A stretch of 64,000 nt of DNA. Origin: RECM01 sp047921215. Lineage in GTDB: Bacteria > Bacteroidota > Rhodothermia > Balneolales > Cyclonatronaceae. Position numbers and translations under genes: made by a program. Numbering within the stretch: the first letter of the stretch is position 1; every line of letters starts with the position of its first letter. Shown in pieces: positions 42,843-52,048 of the stretch. The DNA is taken from positions 62,001-126,000 of the forward strand of contig JBLRWO010000001.1 of NCBI GenBank assembly GCA_047921215.1. Reading direction: 5' to 3'. The notes below the pieces were generated by a model that was not told the DNA's origin, searched no databases, and saw only the letters and a program-made list of their open reading frames with translations.

Positions 42843-44849
42843 TCAGTTCCTCAGCACCCACCTGATGCCCAGTCTGAAACGGCGTCCGGGCATGGGATAG
42901 TACGGCGTTTCAAAATAACCCCTTTGCCCAACCTGATCGAACAGATTTTCATACCGCATCAGCAGAAATACACTGCGGATGCGGGCCGAAAGATCAAGAT
43001 CGATCTGATAGAACGATGGTATCGGTTCCGTTTCTGAAGCTGTGTGCCACCAGTCGAGGGCTGCATTGTAGTCTGCAGCCCTGTACACCGATGGAGACAG
43101 CACGCCGTGCAGACCAAATTTTATGTAGGTGGCAAAATCGAACAGATACCCTTTTCGGTATACCGATAATCGGTTCCTGAACCGGGTTCCGCTGGTATGC
43201 AGCAACCGGCTCTGAATGTCTGATTCCTCACTGTGGTACAGCAATACAGTTGATGACAGGTCTATTTCCCAGTTTTCTGTGTTCAGTGCAGCAAAGGCCT
43301 CACCCCCGACCAGGAAGTAGGTGGCTGCATTTACGAAAAGGCTGTCGCTGTTCAACAGGATGTCGTTGCTGATCCGCGACACATAGCCCCTGACCCCTGC
43401 TCCGGTCTGTGCTGCGTTCGTCCATTTTATTCCCATGTCCAGGCGCTGAAGTTGTACTTCATCCAGGCCAGGATTGCCCCTGTAGGAACTGTCGCGCCAG
43501 TAGAGTTGCTGCAATGTCGGCATTACACTGCCTGCAGAAACGTTTACATCCATTTTTAATCTGCCGGCCGGATTCAGCCTGAATCCGGCGCCGGTACTGA
43601 ACTCAACAAATCCGTCTGTACGGTAGGCAACAGAACCTGAACCGCTTACCGTGAGAATGTCGCCGGCACGAATTCCGGCATCAATACGCCCGGCAGCCAC
43701 ACCCCAGCGGTCCTTGCCGAGGCTTCTGTCGCGGTCGGGATCCGTATAATTGAACGTGGCCCGGCCCGATATCCGTACCTCGGCCGGCCCAGCCGCCCTG
43801 TTCCAGCCAGCATGCGACCCGAACTGCAGAATTCTGTAAAAAGTAGAGTCGGCATTGCTGAAGAAAAACCTTCGGTGTCGCTGATGCCATATCCCCGCTT
43901 CAAGCTCAACCGGTTTATTTTCTGCCGGCCGGTAGTAGAAATCGGTTCTGAGCAGACTCTGCCGTACCGACGACCGGGCCGTTGGGAGTACCGGCGCCGT
44001 CAGAAAACGGTCAAACGGGAAGGTGGTCATGGAAGCCATCTGATAACCGCCCGGCTCGGCCAGCTGATGCGAATTGTAGAACAGGCCTGCTCTCACCGCA
44101 AGCCGGCGGCTATACTGGTGATGTACCCCCACGTTAGCCTGTACGCCATTGTAGGAATCCCGGGGGTAGAACCCGCCATCCGACATATTCCAGATGCTCA
44201 TCTGCAAATTGGTGCGGTGGCCCGTATTCAGGCTGACCAGCCCTTCTGTACTGATCAGGCCATCAGGGCCCTGTTCGTAATTTATTCGTGTAAGAGGGCG
44301 TAACAGGTAATATCTTCTGAGCCTGTAGTGCGATTCCGCACCCGAAAAAACGGTTTGCTCATAGTACCGGGAAATATGATGCATCTGCATCCGGTTAATA
44401 TTCACCAGGCCGTTTACCGGATCAGCCATCGGGATGCCCTCAAAATAGACCCGCTGCATCGAAGGGGCGTGTCCGTTCAGAAAGGTAGCATCAGGCCGGC
44501 CCAGGCCACCCAGGCGGTTCGGTATTGCTCCGGACCTGCGGTTATACCACTCAGCCAGGTTCAACAGCTGCAGCCAGCGGAGGGTACTGTCGTTCGCCAC
44601 ACCATCAAATGCCGGAAGATCCGGGAAAACAAGTGTTTTATATTTCGGTGGAACTGCGGGCCCGCTTGCCAGGGCGGTATCTGCAGCCATTACAGCCAGG
44701 CTGTCGGCAACCGGAATGGCCGTTGTATCGGTGATGACCGTTCTGCTGCCGGTTGTATCGGCTGCCAGGGTATCGGCACTGATTACCCCGCCGGGTTGAA
44801 CCGTCCAGCTATTCAGGATACCAGCCAGTAACAGCAGCAGTAGTGTCAC
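42843..44849 (-). CDS. Putative TonB-dependent-receptor-like outer membrane barrel protein
   Basis: A 668-residue protein with a signal sequence (MTLLLLLLAGILNSW), a linker with repeated Ala-Asp-Thr, a plug-like region (PNRLGGLGRPDATFLNGH then VYFEGIPMADPVNGLVN) and a long alternating, aromatic beta-barrel ending in GRRFRLGIRWVLRN. The plug is shorter than in classical receptors and no TonB box is evident. Substrate unknown. Its start is 2 bp from the cinA stop, so the two are coupled, a pairing I cannot explain. Confidence 0.78.
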   Translation of the reverse strand: MTLLLLLLAGILNSWTVQPGGVISADTLAADTTGSRTVITDTTAIPVADSLAVMAADTALASGPAVPPKYKTLVFPDLPAFDGVANDSTLRWLQLLNLAEWYNRRSGAIPNRLGGLGRPDATFLNGHAPSMQRVYFEGIPMADPVNGLVNINRMQMHHISRYYEQTVFSGAESHYRLRRYYLLRPLTRINYEQGPDGLISTEGLVSLNTGHRTNLQMSIWNMSDGGFYPRDSYNGVQANVGVHHQYSRRLAVRAGLFYNSHQLAEPGGYQMASMTTFPFDRFLTAPVLPTARSSVRQSLLRTDFYYRPAENKPVELEAGIWHQRHRRFFFSNADSTFYRILQFGSHAGWNRAAGPAEVRISGRATFNYTDPDRDRSLGKDRWGVAAGRIDAGIRAGDILTVSGSGSVAYRTDGFVEFSTGAGFRLNPAGRLKMDVNVSAGSVMPTLQQLYWRDSSYRGNPGLDEVQLQRLDMGIKWTNAAQTGAGVRGYVSRISNDILLNSDSLFVNAATYFLVGGEAFAALNTENWEIDLSSTVLLYHSEESDIQSRLLHTSGTRFRNRLSVYRKGYLFDFATYIKFGLHGVLSPSVYRAADYNAALDWWHTASETEPIPSFYQIDLDLSARIRSVFLLMRYENLFDQVGQRGYFETPYYPMPGRRFRLGIRWVLRN

Positions 44850-44851
44850 GT

Positions 44852-46138
44852 TCAGGCAAACTCCGGTTTAAGATCATAAGGGAACGTTTCAATACCACTG
44901 AGTTGCCGTCTGATAATATCGAGGGCTATGATTGCCGTGCGTTCTTTATTGATCATGCGGTCTCTGAACAGCATGGCCTTCACGGCAAAATGGGTGTCTG
45001 CCGACCAGTATCCGATCCAGACCGTTCCAACAGGTTTTTCCGGTGTCCCTCCGCCCGGACCCGCAATCCCGGTTGTAGACAGGCCTATATCGGCATTGAA
45101 CATCTGTGCTGCACCAAGAGCCATCTGCAGAGCCACCGGTTTGCTGACCGCTCCGTGCTGATTTAGTACATCGGCATGTACACCCAGCAAATCCATTTTT
45201 GCCTGATTTGAATAGGCGCAAACACCCCCATGATAGTAGGCACTGCTGCCACTTATATCGGTAACTTTACTGCTGATGAGCCCTCCCGAACAACTTTCAG
45301 CCAGCGCGAGGCTGTGATTCCCGGCCGCCAGCAGTCTTCCGGTGGCTGCCTGAATGGTATCTCCTGGCTGATCCGAAAAAATGAAGTCGCCGGCTGTATT
45401 CCGGATGTGCTCTTCAAGGGGCCTGGCAGCCTGCTGCGCTTTCTCAGGGGTATCGGCATAACTGCTCAGCCTGAGAGTGATGCCCTGCACACCAGGCAGA
45501 AAGGCCAGCGATACCCTGCCGTTCAGATAGCGGTTGATGTTGCCAATATTCAAATCAGAAAGAGTGCTTTCACCAATTCCGGCAACCTGAAGATAGCGCC
45601 AGTAGTAGCAGGGTTGCAGGCCGAATTCATCGGTAAGCTTTGGCATCAGCTCCTCGCGGATCAGATGCTTCATTTCAAGGGGTACACCGGGCAGGGCCGC
45701 CAGTACATGGTCATTCATTTTGAAGTACATCCCCGGGGCGGTTCCCTTTTTGTTGAACAGCACCTCACAATTCGACGGCACCTTCGACTGTTCAAGGTTC
45801 GATGCAGAAAGCGGGATACCACGCTTTTCAAACATGTTACGGATATGTGCCCTGCTTGGCTCATGGTCGGTCAATCCTACTTCAAAATAGCGGCAGAGTG
45901 CATTTCTGGTCACATCATCATGTGTCGGGCCAAGTCCACCGGTCATGATGGTGATGCCGGCATTTTTCAGACTGTAATCCATTTCCCGGAGAATCGATTC
46001 CATGTCGTCATCAACCGTTACCGAACGGGTGCACTCAAGACCCTGTTCCGTAAAAAACTGGCCTATCCATGAGGCGTTGGTATTCACCACATCTCCAATC
46101 AGGAGTTCCTTGCCAATCGTAATTATGTGCACTTGCAT
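44852..46138 (-). CDS. cinA: CinA family protein (nicotinamide-nucleotide amidase / damage-inducible protein)
   Basis: Two-domain CinA, 428 residues from the ATG at 46138; the frame runs upstream to 46249 but MQVHIITIGKELLIGDVVNT is the standard start. The N-terminal molybdopterin-binding-like domain (about 1-170) has TGGLGPTHDDVTRNAL and acts in related proteins on ADP-ribose or NMN. The C-terminal PncC domain (about 260-428) has ALAESCSGGLISSKVTD and STTGIAGPGGGTPEKPVGTV, which deamidates NMN to NaMN. It is followed after 2 bp by the barrel protein gene. Confidence 0.94.
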   Translation of the reverse strand: MQVHIITIGKELLIGDVVNTNASWIGQFFTEQGLECTRSVTVDDDMESILREMDYSLKNAGITIMTGGLGPTHDDVTRNALCRYFEVGLTDHEPSRAHIRNMFEKRGIPLSASNLEQSKVPSNCEVLFNKKGTAPGMYFKMNDHVLAALPGVPLEMKHLIREELMPKLTDEFGLQPCYYWRYLQVAGIGESTLSDLNIGNINRYLNGRVSLAFLPGVQGITLRLSSYADTPEKAQQAARPLEEHIRNTAGDFIFSDQPGDTIQAATGRLLAAGNHSLALAESCSGGLISSKVTDISGSSAYYHGGVCAYSNQAKMDLLGVHADVLNQHGAVSKPVALQMALGAAQMFNADIGLSTTGIAGPGGGTPEKPVGTVWIGYWSADTHFAVKAMLFRDRMINKERTAIIALDIIRRQLSGIETFPYDLKPEFA

Positions 46139-46375
46139 TGAGATCAGTCTGGTCGTATAAGTCTGTTTCGCCTGTTCGCCGTAACAACGGTACACCAGTC
46201 GGGCCGGACACCGCGGATGAACACCGCAAGATATTGAATTCCAACTCAAAAATTAGCCGGGCTTTACCGGCTCAACGCCTTTCAACCAATTTTACACATC
46301 CGTTTGTATTCTGCCCAAACGGTGGGTACCTTTTTAACGTTACTCCGGGAATTCACTTTATTATTATCTTCCGGC

Positions 46376-46975
46376 ATGAAACGTGTGCCCAACCTGCTGA
46401 GCTGGCTTCGAATGATTCTGGCGCCCATATTTATTGTGCTGTACCTGCACGACCAAATTCTTTGGTCGGCCCTGAGCCTGTTCGTGTTCGTGCTCGCCGC
46501 CATCACCGATTATTTCGACGGGTACATAGCCCGGCACTATGGTGCAAAGTCCGAATTCGGTGTATTTCTGGATCCGCTTGCCGATAAGGTACTCACCTTC
46601 AGCGGTTTCATTGGACTCAGTATCTACTATCCTCAATTTTTCCCGTGGATTGGTATAATTCTGATTATGGGTCGCGACATTTTTATTACCCTGTTAAGGG
46701 TTCACGCAAAAAAGCACGGGAAAGTAATGGTCACCAGCAACTCGGCCAAAGCCAAAACCTTCACCCAGATGACCTTTCTCATTATCGCACTGTTCGCCGG
46801 TGTCATTGCCCGTACATCGCTGACTGCTGCTGGCGACTTTTCATACTGGCTGCTTGATACAGGCATTCTCACCTGGTTTTATTATGTTGTAGTTCTGTTC
46901 ACGGTTTATACCGCCTTTGAGTACATATTAACCAACCGACATCTGTTTGGAAGCGAGAAACAAACTGCAGCCTGA
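46376..46975 (+). CDS. pgsA: CDP-diacylglycerol--glycerol-3-phosphate 3-phosphatidyltransferase
   Basis: Makes phosphatidylglycerophosphate, the first step of phosphatidylglycerol synthesis. I took the ATG at 46376 (199 residues, MKRVPNLLSWLRM), the normal PgsA opening; the frame extends to 46304. The CDP-alcohol phosphotransferase signature is complete: Asp45, Asp48, Gly49, Ala52, Arg53, Gly62, Asp66 and Asp70. About five helices are predicted. Its 3' end overlaps pgpA by 29 bp, and the two act in consecutive steps. Confidence 0.94.
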   Translation: MKRVPNLLSWLRMILAPIFIVLYLHDQILWSALSLFVFVLAAITDYFDGYIARHYGAKSEFGVFLDPLADKVLTFSGFIGLSIYYPQFFPWIGIILIMGRDIFITLLRVHAKKHGKVMVTSNSAKAKTFTQMTFLIIALFAGVIARTSLTAAGDFSYWLLDTGILTWFYYVVVLFTVYTAFEYILTNRHLFGSEKQTAA

Positions 46976-47429
46976 GATACTCACCGGAAGTGTATTGGGT
47001 ATCGGATTTATACCTTTCGCCCCCGGTACATTTGCAAGCTTTGTGTCGCTTCTGCCACTCGGATTTATTCTCTGGTACAGCGGCCGTGAGGGGTTGCTCA
47101 TGTACATCATCCTGACCTCTCTGTTAACCATATGGGCTGCAAGGTTGTACGAAAATCAATACGGCCGTGACGCCAAATCGTTTGTGATGGATGAGTGGGC
47201 CGGTCAGGGTGTTGTATTTCTGTTTATACCCTTACGGGGAGAAATGACCGATTTTCTGATCCTGCTCGGCACGGGTTTCCTGCTTTTCCGCTTCTTCGAT
47301 ATAGTTAAACCGGCCGGTATAGGCAGCCTGCAGAAAGTGCCCGATGGCTTCGGCATTCTGCTTGATGATCTTCTGGCAGGCATCTATGCGTTGATTTGCC
47401 TGCATTTGCTTATATTGTATGTTCTGTAA
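46947..47429 (+). CDS. pgpA: Phosphatidylglycerophosphatase A
   Basis: Removes the phosphate from phosphatidylglycerophosphate. The 160-residue membrane protein has the PgpA motifs GIGFIPFAPGTFAS, DAKSFVMDEWAGQGV and FRFFDIVKPAGIGSLQ...DDLLAG. The frame opens at TTG 46947, which overlaps pgsA; no ATG lies before the first motif, so TTG is the best start. Translational coupling with pgsA is likely. pyrE follows after 73 bp. Confidence 0.92.
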   Translation: MEARNKLQPEILTGSVLGIGFIPFAPGTFASFVSLLPLGFILWYSGREGLLMYIILTSLLTIWAARLYENQYGRDAKSFVMDEWAGQGVVFLFIPLRGEMTDFLILLGTGFLLFRFFDIVKPAGIGSLQKVPDGFGILLDDLLAGIYALICLHLLILYVL

Positions 47430-47502
47430 AACAACAAACATTTATCCACTCTTTGCGTTAGTACGGAATACCATATACACTATTGCTTTACATTGTAATT
47501 AA

Positions 47503-48144
47503 ATGATTATTAATTCTGAATTTGCCCGGGAACTGGCCCTGGATCTGCTGAAAATTGATGCTGTAATACTGCGCCCGAACGACCCTTTTACATGGACATC
47601 AGGATGGAACTCTCCCATTTACTGTGATAACAGACTTACCCTCATTTACCCTGAGCTCCGGTCTAAAATAGCTGATCAGATAGCCGGTTTCATACAAAAT
47701 AAGTATCCCGAAGTTGAAGTAATTACGGGAACAGCCACGGCAGGCATTCCCCATGCGGCATGGGTTGCCGAAAGACTGGGCAAGCCAATGGCCTATGTGC
47801 GGGGCAAAGCCAAAGCGCACGGACTCACCAGTCAGATTGAAGGCGGTGTTAAAAAAGAGCAGTCTACGGTTATTATCGAGGACCTGATTTCAACCGGTGG
47901 CTCTGTGATCTCGGTTAAGGATGTGCTGGAATTTGTCGGCGCAAAAGTACTCGGTGCCGTCAGTATTTTCACATACGGATTTGATGTTGCTACTGACCAT
48001 TTCATGTCGGAAGGTCTTGAGGTGGCCTGCCTTACCGATTACAACACCCTGCTGGATGTCGCCATTCAAAACGGCTATATCGACAAATCCGATCTTGAGA
48101 TACTGAATCAGTGGCGCCAGAATCCTGACACCTGGCCCCGCTAA
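47503..48144 (+). CDS. pyrE: Orotate phosphoribosyltransferase
   Basis: Joins orotate and PRPP to give OMP in pyrimidine synthesis. The 213-residue protein has FTWTSGWNSPIYCDNRL, the GTATAGIPHAAWVAERL segment, the flexible-loop KGKAKAHG region (VRGKAKAHGLTSQIEG) and the PRPP motif VIIEDLISTGGSVISV. The next gene begins immediately after its stop. Confidence 0.95.
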   Translation: MIINSEFARELALDLLKIDAVILRPNDPFTWTSGWNSPIYCDNRLTLIYPELRSKIADQIAGFIQNKYPEVEVITGTATAGIPHAAWVAERLGKPMAYVRGKAKAHGLTSQIEGGVKKEQSTVIIEDLISTGGSVISVKDVLEFVGAKVLGAVSIFTYGFDVATDHFMSEGLEVACLTDYNTLLDVAIQNGYIDKSDLEILNQWRQNPDTWPR

Positions 48145-48621
48145 ATGCACGATTCCTCAGCACGTATACTATGGCATACCGCCAACTGGCTCGCACTTGG
48201 TGCCATGTTGCGGTTCAGAAGAGGCCGGATTCGCCAGCGTTCAGGGAATACTGCGGGTAGCATCCGCAACAGGCTGCTGCCACTTGCCGATGATATAATA
48301 CTGCATCAGCTTGCACTGAGAAACCACATCATCAATGAACACGCCCTTGCCGATCCGGCCGGCTACTGGGCCCCTGTAATCATACTCTATCAGCAAACGG
48401 GAGACCTTCTCCACGAACTCCATCAGCATATACTGGAGCTGTCGCCAGTACGGTTCGCCCCTGTGGTTCCGGCTCTCGACATACAGCTTCGCGCCTTCCG
48501 CGCAGGCGGCGATGACCTTGAACAGCGCCTGAATACCTACTCAGAAAATGCCGACAAACTGATCCGGGATATGAACAACCTGAGATCCGGCTTACAAAGT
48601 ATTCTGAGTACCGGCACCTGA
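48145..48621 (+). CDS. Hypothetical protein after pyrE
   Basis: Unrecognised 158-residue protein, start codon directly abutting the pyrE stop (TAAATG). It is rich in His, Leu and Arg, mostly helical, without membrane segments or a signal peptide. Visible stretches are LLPLADDIILHQLALRNHI and LLHELHQHILELSPV. The tight junction makes it a real co-translated gene more likely than not; function unknown. Confidence 0.65.
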   Translation: MHDSSARILWHTANWLALGAMLRFRRGRIRQRSGNTAGSIRNRLLPLADDIILHQLALRNHIINEHALADPAGYWAPVIILYQQTGDLLHELHQHILELSPVRFAPVVPALDIQLRAFRAGGDDLEQRLNTYSENADKLIRDMNNLRSGLQSILSTGT

Positions 48622-48719
48622 TAATCTGACACCAATACCCGATACCATCGCAATCAGACTTCCTCAGGAATCAAAGTCACATCTTTCGTATATTGCTGAT
48701 CGTTCAAAAATCTAAACGT

Positions 48720-50087
48720 ATGCCATTGGACCAGCGAAAATTTTACATAGAGACGTACGGCTGTCAGATGAATTTTGCCGATTCCGAAATCGTAAACTCC
48801 ATCATGATAGACAGCGGAATGCAGCCCATACACACAGCAGAAGAAGCCGATATCATATTTGTGAATACCTGCTCCATCCGCGAAAATGCGGAAACAAGAG
48901 TCTGGAACAGGCTAAAGGAGTTCAGGGGTCTCAAGCGCCGGAAGAAAGACGACCTGATCGTAGGTGTTCTCGGCTGCATGGCCGAACGGGTGCGTGAGCG
49001 GTTTCTGGAAAAGGAAAAACTGGTCGACATCGTAGTCGGTCCCGATGCTTACCGTGACATCCCCACCCTGATCAGCGAAGTTTCTGACGGACGCAAAGCA
49101 GTGAATGTTCTCCTTTCCCAGGAAGAGACCTATGCAGACATTGCACCCGTGCGTACCACAGGTAATGGGGTGACTGCTTTTGTTTCCATCATGCGCGGCT
49201 GCGATAATATGTGCTCGTTCTGCGTGGTACCGTTTACCCGGGGTCGAGAACGGAGCCGCCCCTGGCAGAGCATCCGCGATGAGTTGATGCAGCTCAGCGA
49301 TCAGGGCTACCGCGATGTAACCCTTCTGGGGCAGAATGTGAACTCATACAACGACAACGGCGTACATTTTGCCGATCTGATGTATAAGGCCAGTCAGGTT
49401 GACCCGGAGATGCGGATCCGTTTTTCTACATCACATCCCAAAGATTTCCCCAACGACCTTTTGCATGTGATCGCAGAACAGCCCAACCTGTGCAATTACA
49501 TTCACATTCCGGCCCAATCGGGTAATTCGGAAATACTTGAGCGCATGCGCCGGCCCTACTCACGTGAGGAATATCTCGGCCTGATCGACAATATGAGAAA
49601 ACTGATTCCCGGGGTCTCGCTGTCGACCGACATCATAACCGGCTTTTGTGGCGAAACGGATGAACAACATGCCGACACCCTCTCGCTCATGAGAACGGTG
49701 AAATATGACCTGGCTTATATGTTTGCCTATTCGGAACGCGAACGGACCCTGGCCCAGCGCAAGTATACCGACAACGTTCCTGAAACAGTAAAAAAACAGC
49801 GCCTTTCTGAAATTATCAGCCTGCAGCAATCGATCCAGATGATAAATAACCGGGCGGAAACCGGCATGCGGCATCTCGTACTGACAGAGGGAGCCAGCAA
49901 ACGTTCAGAAAATCAACTATTCGGTCGCACCGATACCAATAAAGTGGTAATATTCGACAGGAAGAATTTTGACATCAACCAGTACGTAGAGGTAGAGATC
50001 ACCGGATCAACGGCCGCTACCCTGTTCGCTGAACCTGTCAGGATATCCTCCATTTCCGAGTATTCCGGAACCGCCGTAACAGCTTAG
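48720..50087 (+). CDS. miaB: tRNA-2-methylthio-N6-dimethylallyladenosine synthase MiaB
   Basis: Radical-SAM methylthiotransferase that adds a methylthio group to i6A37 of tRNA. I chose the ATG at 48720 (455 residues); a TTG at 48693 would add nine residues. The N-terminal UPF0004 domain has the three auxiliary cluster ligands Cys15, Cys51 and Cys86. The radical-SAM motif is CDNMCSFC (Cys161, Cys165, Cys168). Next come PFTRGRERSRPW, HIPAQSGNSEILERMRRPYS and a C-terminal TRAM domain. It ends one base before the sigma-54 regulator starts. Confidence 0.96.
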   Translation: MPLDQRKFYIETYGCQMNFADSEIVNSIMIDSGMQPIHTAEEADIIFVNTCSIRENAETRVWNRLKEFRGLKRRKKDDLIVGVLGCMAERVRERFLEKEKLVDIVVGPDAYRDIPTLISEVSDGRKAVNVLLSQEETYADIAPVRTTGNGVTAFVSIMRGCDNMCSFCVVPFTRGRERSRPWQSIRDELMQLSDQGYRDVTLLGQNVNSYNDNGVHFADLMYKASQVDPEMRIRFSTSHPKDFPNDLLHVIAEQPNLCNYIHIPAQSGNSEILERMRRPYSREEYLGLIDNMRKLIPGVSLSTDIITGFCGETDEQHADTLSLMRTVKYDLAYMFAYSERERTLAQRKYTDNVPETVKKQRLSEIISLQQSIQMINNRAETGMRHLVLTEGASKRSENQLFGRTDTNKVVIFDRKNFDINQYVEVEITGSTAATLFAEPVRISSISEYSGTAVTA

Positions 50088-51374
50088 ATGGGAACCATTT
50101 TGGACCGCTCGCAGATCCAGGAAAAATTCGGACTCATTGGCTCGTCACCAGCCCTGATGCAGCTGATCGACAAGATACTGCAGGTTGCACGCACCGACAT
50201 CACCATTCTGCTGCAGGGTGAAAGTGGCGTTGGCAAGGATGTGGCCGCCAGAACTATCCACGGTCTGAGCCGGCGTTCAAATAAAAACCTTGTCATCGTT
50301 AACTGCGGGGCCATTCCCGAAGGCATTATAGAGAGTGAGCTTTTTGGCCACGAAAAAGGCTCCTTCACCGGGGCACACGAATCGAGGCAGGGCTATTTTG
50401 AGAAAGCCGACGGCGGAACCATTTTCCTGGACGAGATCGGCGACACGCCCAAAAATGTACAGGTAAAACTGCTGCGAATCCTGGAATCCGGTGAATTCTA
50501 CCGTGTCGGGTCATCTCAGGTTCGAACAACCGATGTGCGGATAATCGCTGCTACCAACCGCGATCTGTGGAAGGATGTTCAAAAAGGGGATTTCCGTGAG
50601 GATCTCTACTACCGTCTGGAAACCGTGAACATCAAGATACCGCCACTTCGAGAGCGCCAGGACGATATTATTCCCATTTTTCTGAAATTTGTAAGAGAGT
50701 TTGCCGCAAAATATGACTCTGTTTTTCAGGGTTTTGAGGATGATGCCAGGGAACTGCTCATATCGTACCGCTGGCCCGGTAACATCCGGGAACTTCGCAA
50801 TGTGGCCGAGCAGCTCGTTGTTCTTGAACGCTCCCAATTTATAACCCGCGATATCCTCAGTAAATACCTGAAAGGGCGCCAGCATCTGGGTTCACCCGAT
50901 AACCTGCCCATGGTTTACACCGGCGACCACCACAGTGATGATCCGCTTTACAACCGAGACCGGGAGCTGGTTTACCGGGCCCTGATAGAGCTGCGCAAGG
51001 AAATTGCCGACATGAAGCAGCTTATGGGTACGTTCATATACTCAAGTATAGGAGAATCCGGGCGGCACCGTGCCCTTCCCTTAACCGGCAGTTCCTACCC
51101 GGAAGAGGCCATGCATCGTGAACACAGCAGGAATTACGGCACACCCATTGGCATGAATACACCAGTCAACGACGATGATGCACCGGAATATGATGAACAT
51201 GAAGAGAATCCCCTGCTGAATGGTGACGAAATTCCATCCATAGAGGATGCAGAAAAATATCTGATCAAAAAGGCCCTCAGTAAGTTTGAAGGAAACCGCA
51301 GGAAAGCTTCTGAAGCCCTGGGGATGAGTGAGCGAACCCTGTACCGGAAACTGGATCAGTATGGCCTTGTGTAA
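50088..51374 (+). CDS. Sigma-54-dependent activator without a receiver domain
   Basis: AAA+ enhancer-binding protein of the NtrC type, 428 residues. The AAA domain starts at the N terminus: Walker A GESGVGKD (44-51), the sigma-54 contact loop GSFTGA (91-96) in place of the usual GAFTGA, and Walker B FLDEIGD (113-119). A linker of about 110 residues of low complexity follows, then a Fis-type HTH at the end (RRKASEALGMSERTLYRKL). With no receiver or ligand domain its control is unknown. The order miaB-activator-lptE recurs in Bacteroidota-like genomes, which hints at an envelope role. Confidence 0.93.
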   Translation: MGTILDRSQIQEKFGLIGSSPALMQLIDKILQVARTDITILLQGESGVGKDVAARTIHGLSRRSNKNLVIVNCGAIPEGIIESELFGHEKGSFTGAHESRQGYFEKADGGTIFLDEIGDTPKNVQVKLLRILESGEFYRVGSSQVRTTDVRIIAATNRDLWKDVQKGDFREDLYYRLETVNIKIPPLRERQDDIIPIFLKFVREFAAKYDSVFQGFEDDARELLISYRWPGNIRELRNVAEQLVVLERSQFITRDILSKYLKGRQHLGSPDNLPMVYTGDHHSDDPLYNRDRELVYRALIELRKEIADMKQLMGTFIYSSIGESGRHRALPLTGSSYPEEAMHREHSRNYGTPIGMNTPVNDDDAPEYDEHEENPLLNGDEIPSIEDAEKYLIKKALSKFEGNRRKASEALGMSERTLYRKLDQYGLV

Positions 51375-51972
51375 ACCTGCTGCATCTGTCGGTATCAGAC
51401 CGGTTGGCGATGCCGGTCTACCGCGCTGCGTAAGCAACTGCAGCGATGACCGGAAACGGTATCAACACGGATATGCCGTGCTGCTGGTTCTGCTCTTGCC
51501 CATTCTGCTTACGGGGTGTTTGCGTTACAGTTTTACCGGGGTATCGATACCTCCGGATGTGAGCACCATTTACATCCCGTTTTTTGCTGACCGGTCAAAC
51601 AGTGGTCTCAGTTACCTCAGCGATGAGCTGAACGAGGCACTGGTCAACCGGTTCGTCAATCAGAGCCGGCTGCGACTTGCTTCAAGCGCCGAAACCGCCG
51701 ATGTGGTTCTTGACGGAACCATTACCGGTTACAGCAACAGGCCCTTCAGTATCGCAGGCGATCAGGAAGCCGATCTGAACCGGGTTGAAATTACGGTCAG
51801 GGCATCCTACAAGTATACCTCGGAAGAGCGTCCGGTCTGGGATAAAGGTTTTAACGGCAACTTTGAATATGATCCCAACGTGGATCCCATAGAAGGAGAA
51901 CGGGAAGCGGCCCTGCAGGCCCTTTCACGCATTGCCGGCAACATGTTCAACGATGCTCTTGGCCAATGGTAA
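51361..51972 (+). CDS. lptE: LptE family LPS-assembly lipoprotein
   Basis: Outer-membrane lipoprotein partner of LptD for lipopolysaccharide insertion. From the ATG at 51361 (14 bp overlap with the upstream gene) it has 204 residues. A hydrophobic stretch ending in the lipobox LLTGC lies about 45 residues in, leaving an unusually long N-region, so the real start may be a later non-ATG codon. The mature part opens RYSFTGVSIPPDVSTIYIPF, which is the LptE pattern in Bacteroidota, and ends around AGNMFNDALGQW. Confidence 0.85.
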   Translation: MALCKPAASVGIRPVGDAGLPRCVSNCSDDRKRYQHGYAVLLVLLLPILLTGCLRYSFTGVSIPPDVSTIYIPFFADRSNSGLSYLSDELNEALVNRFVNQSRLRLASSAETADVVLDGTITGYSNRPFSIAGDQEADLNRVEITVRASYKYTSEERPVWDKGFNGNFEYDPNVDPIEGEREAALQALSRIAGNMFNDALGQW

Positions 51973-52048
51973 CCACAAAAGCAACACCGATCATGTTCAC
52001 CTCCTGCGGAACCTGTTCAATACGGCAGCGTTTGCAATACACAATACT

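Noticed and set aside
45230..46072. 280-codon frame opposite cinA
   Set aside because: It is a shadow of cinA, whose motifs are intact; no domain is recognisable in the opposite frame.
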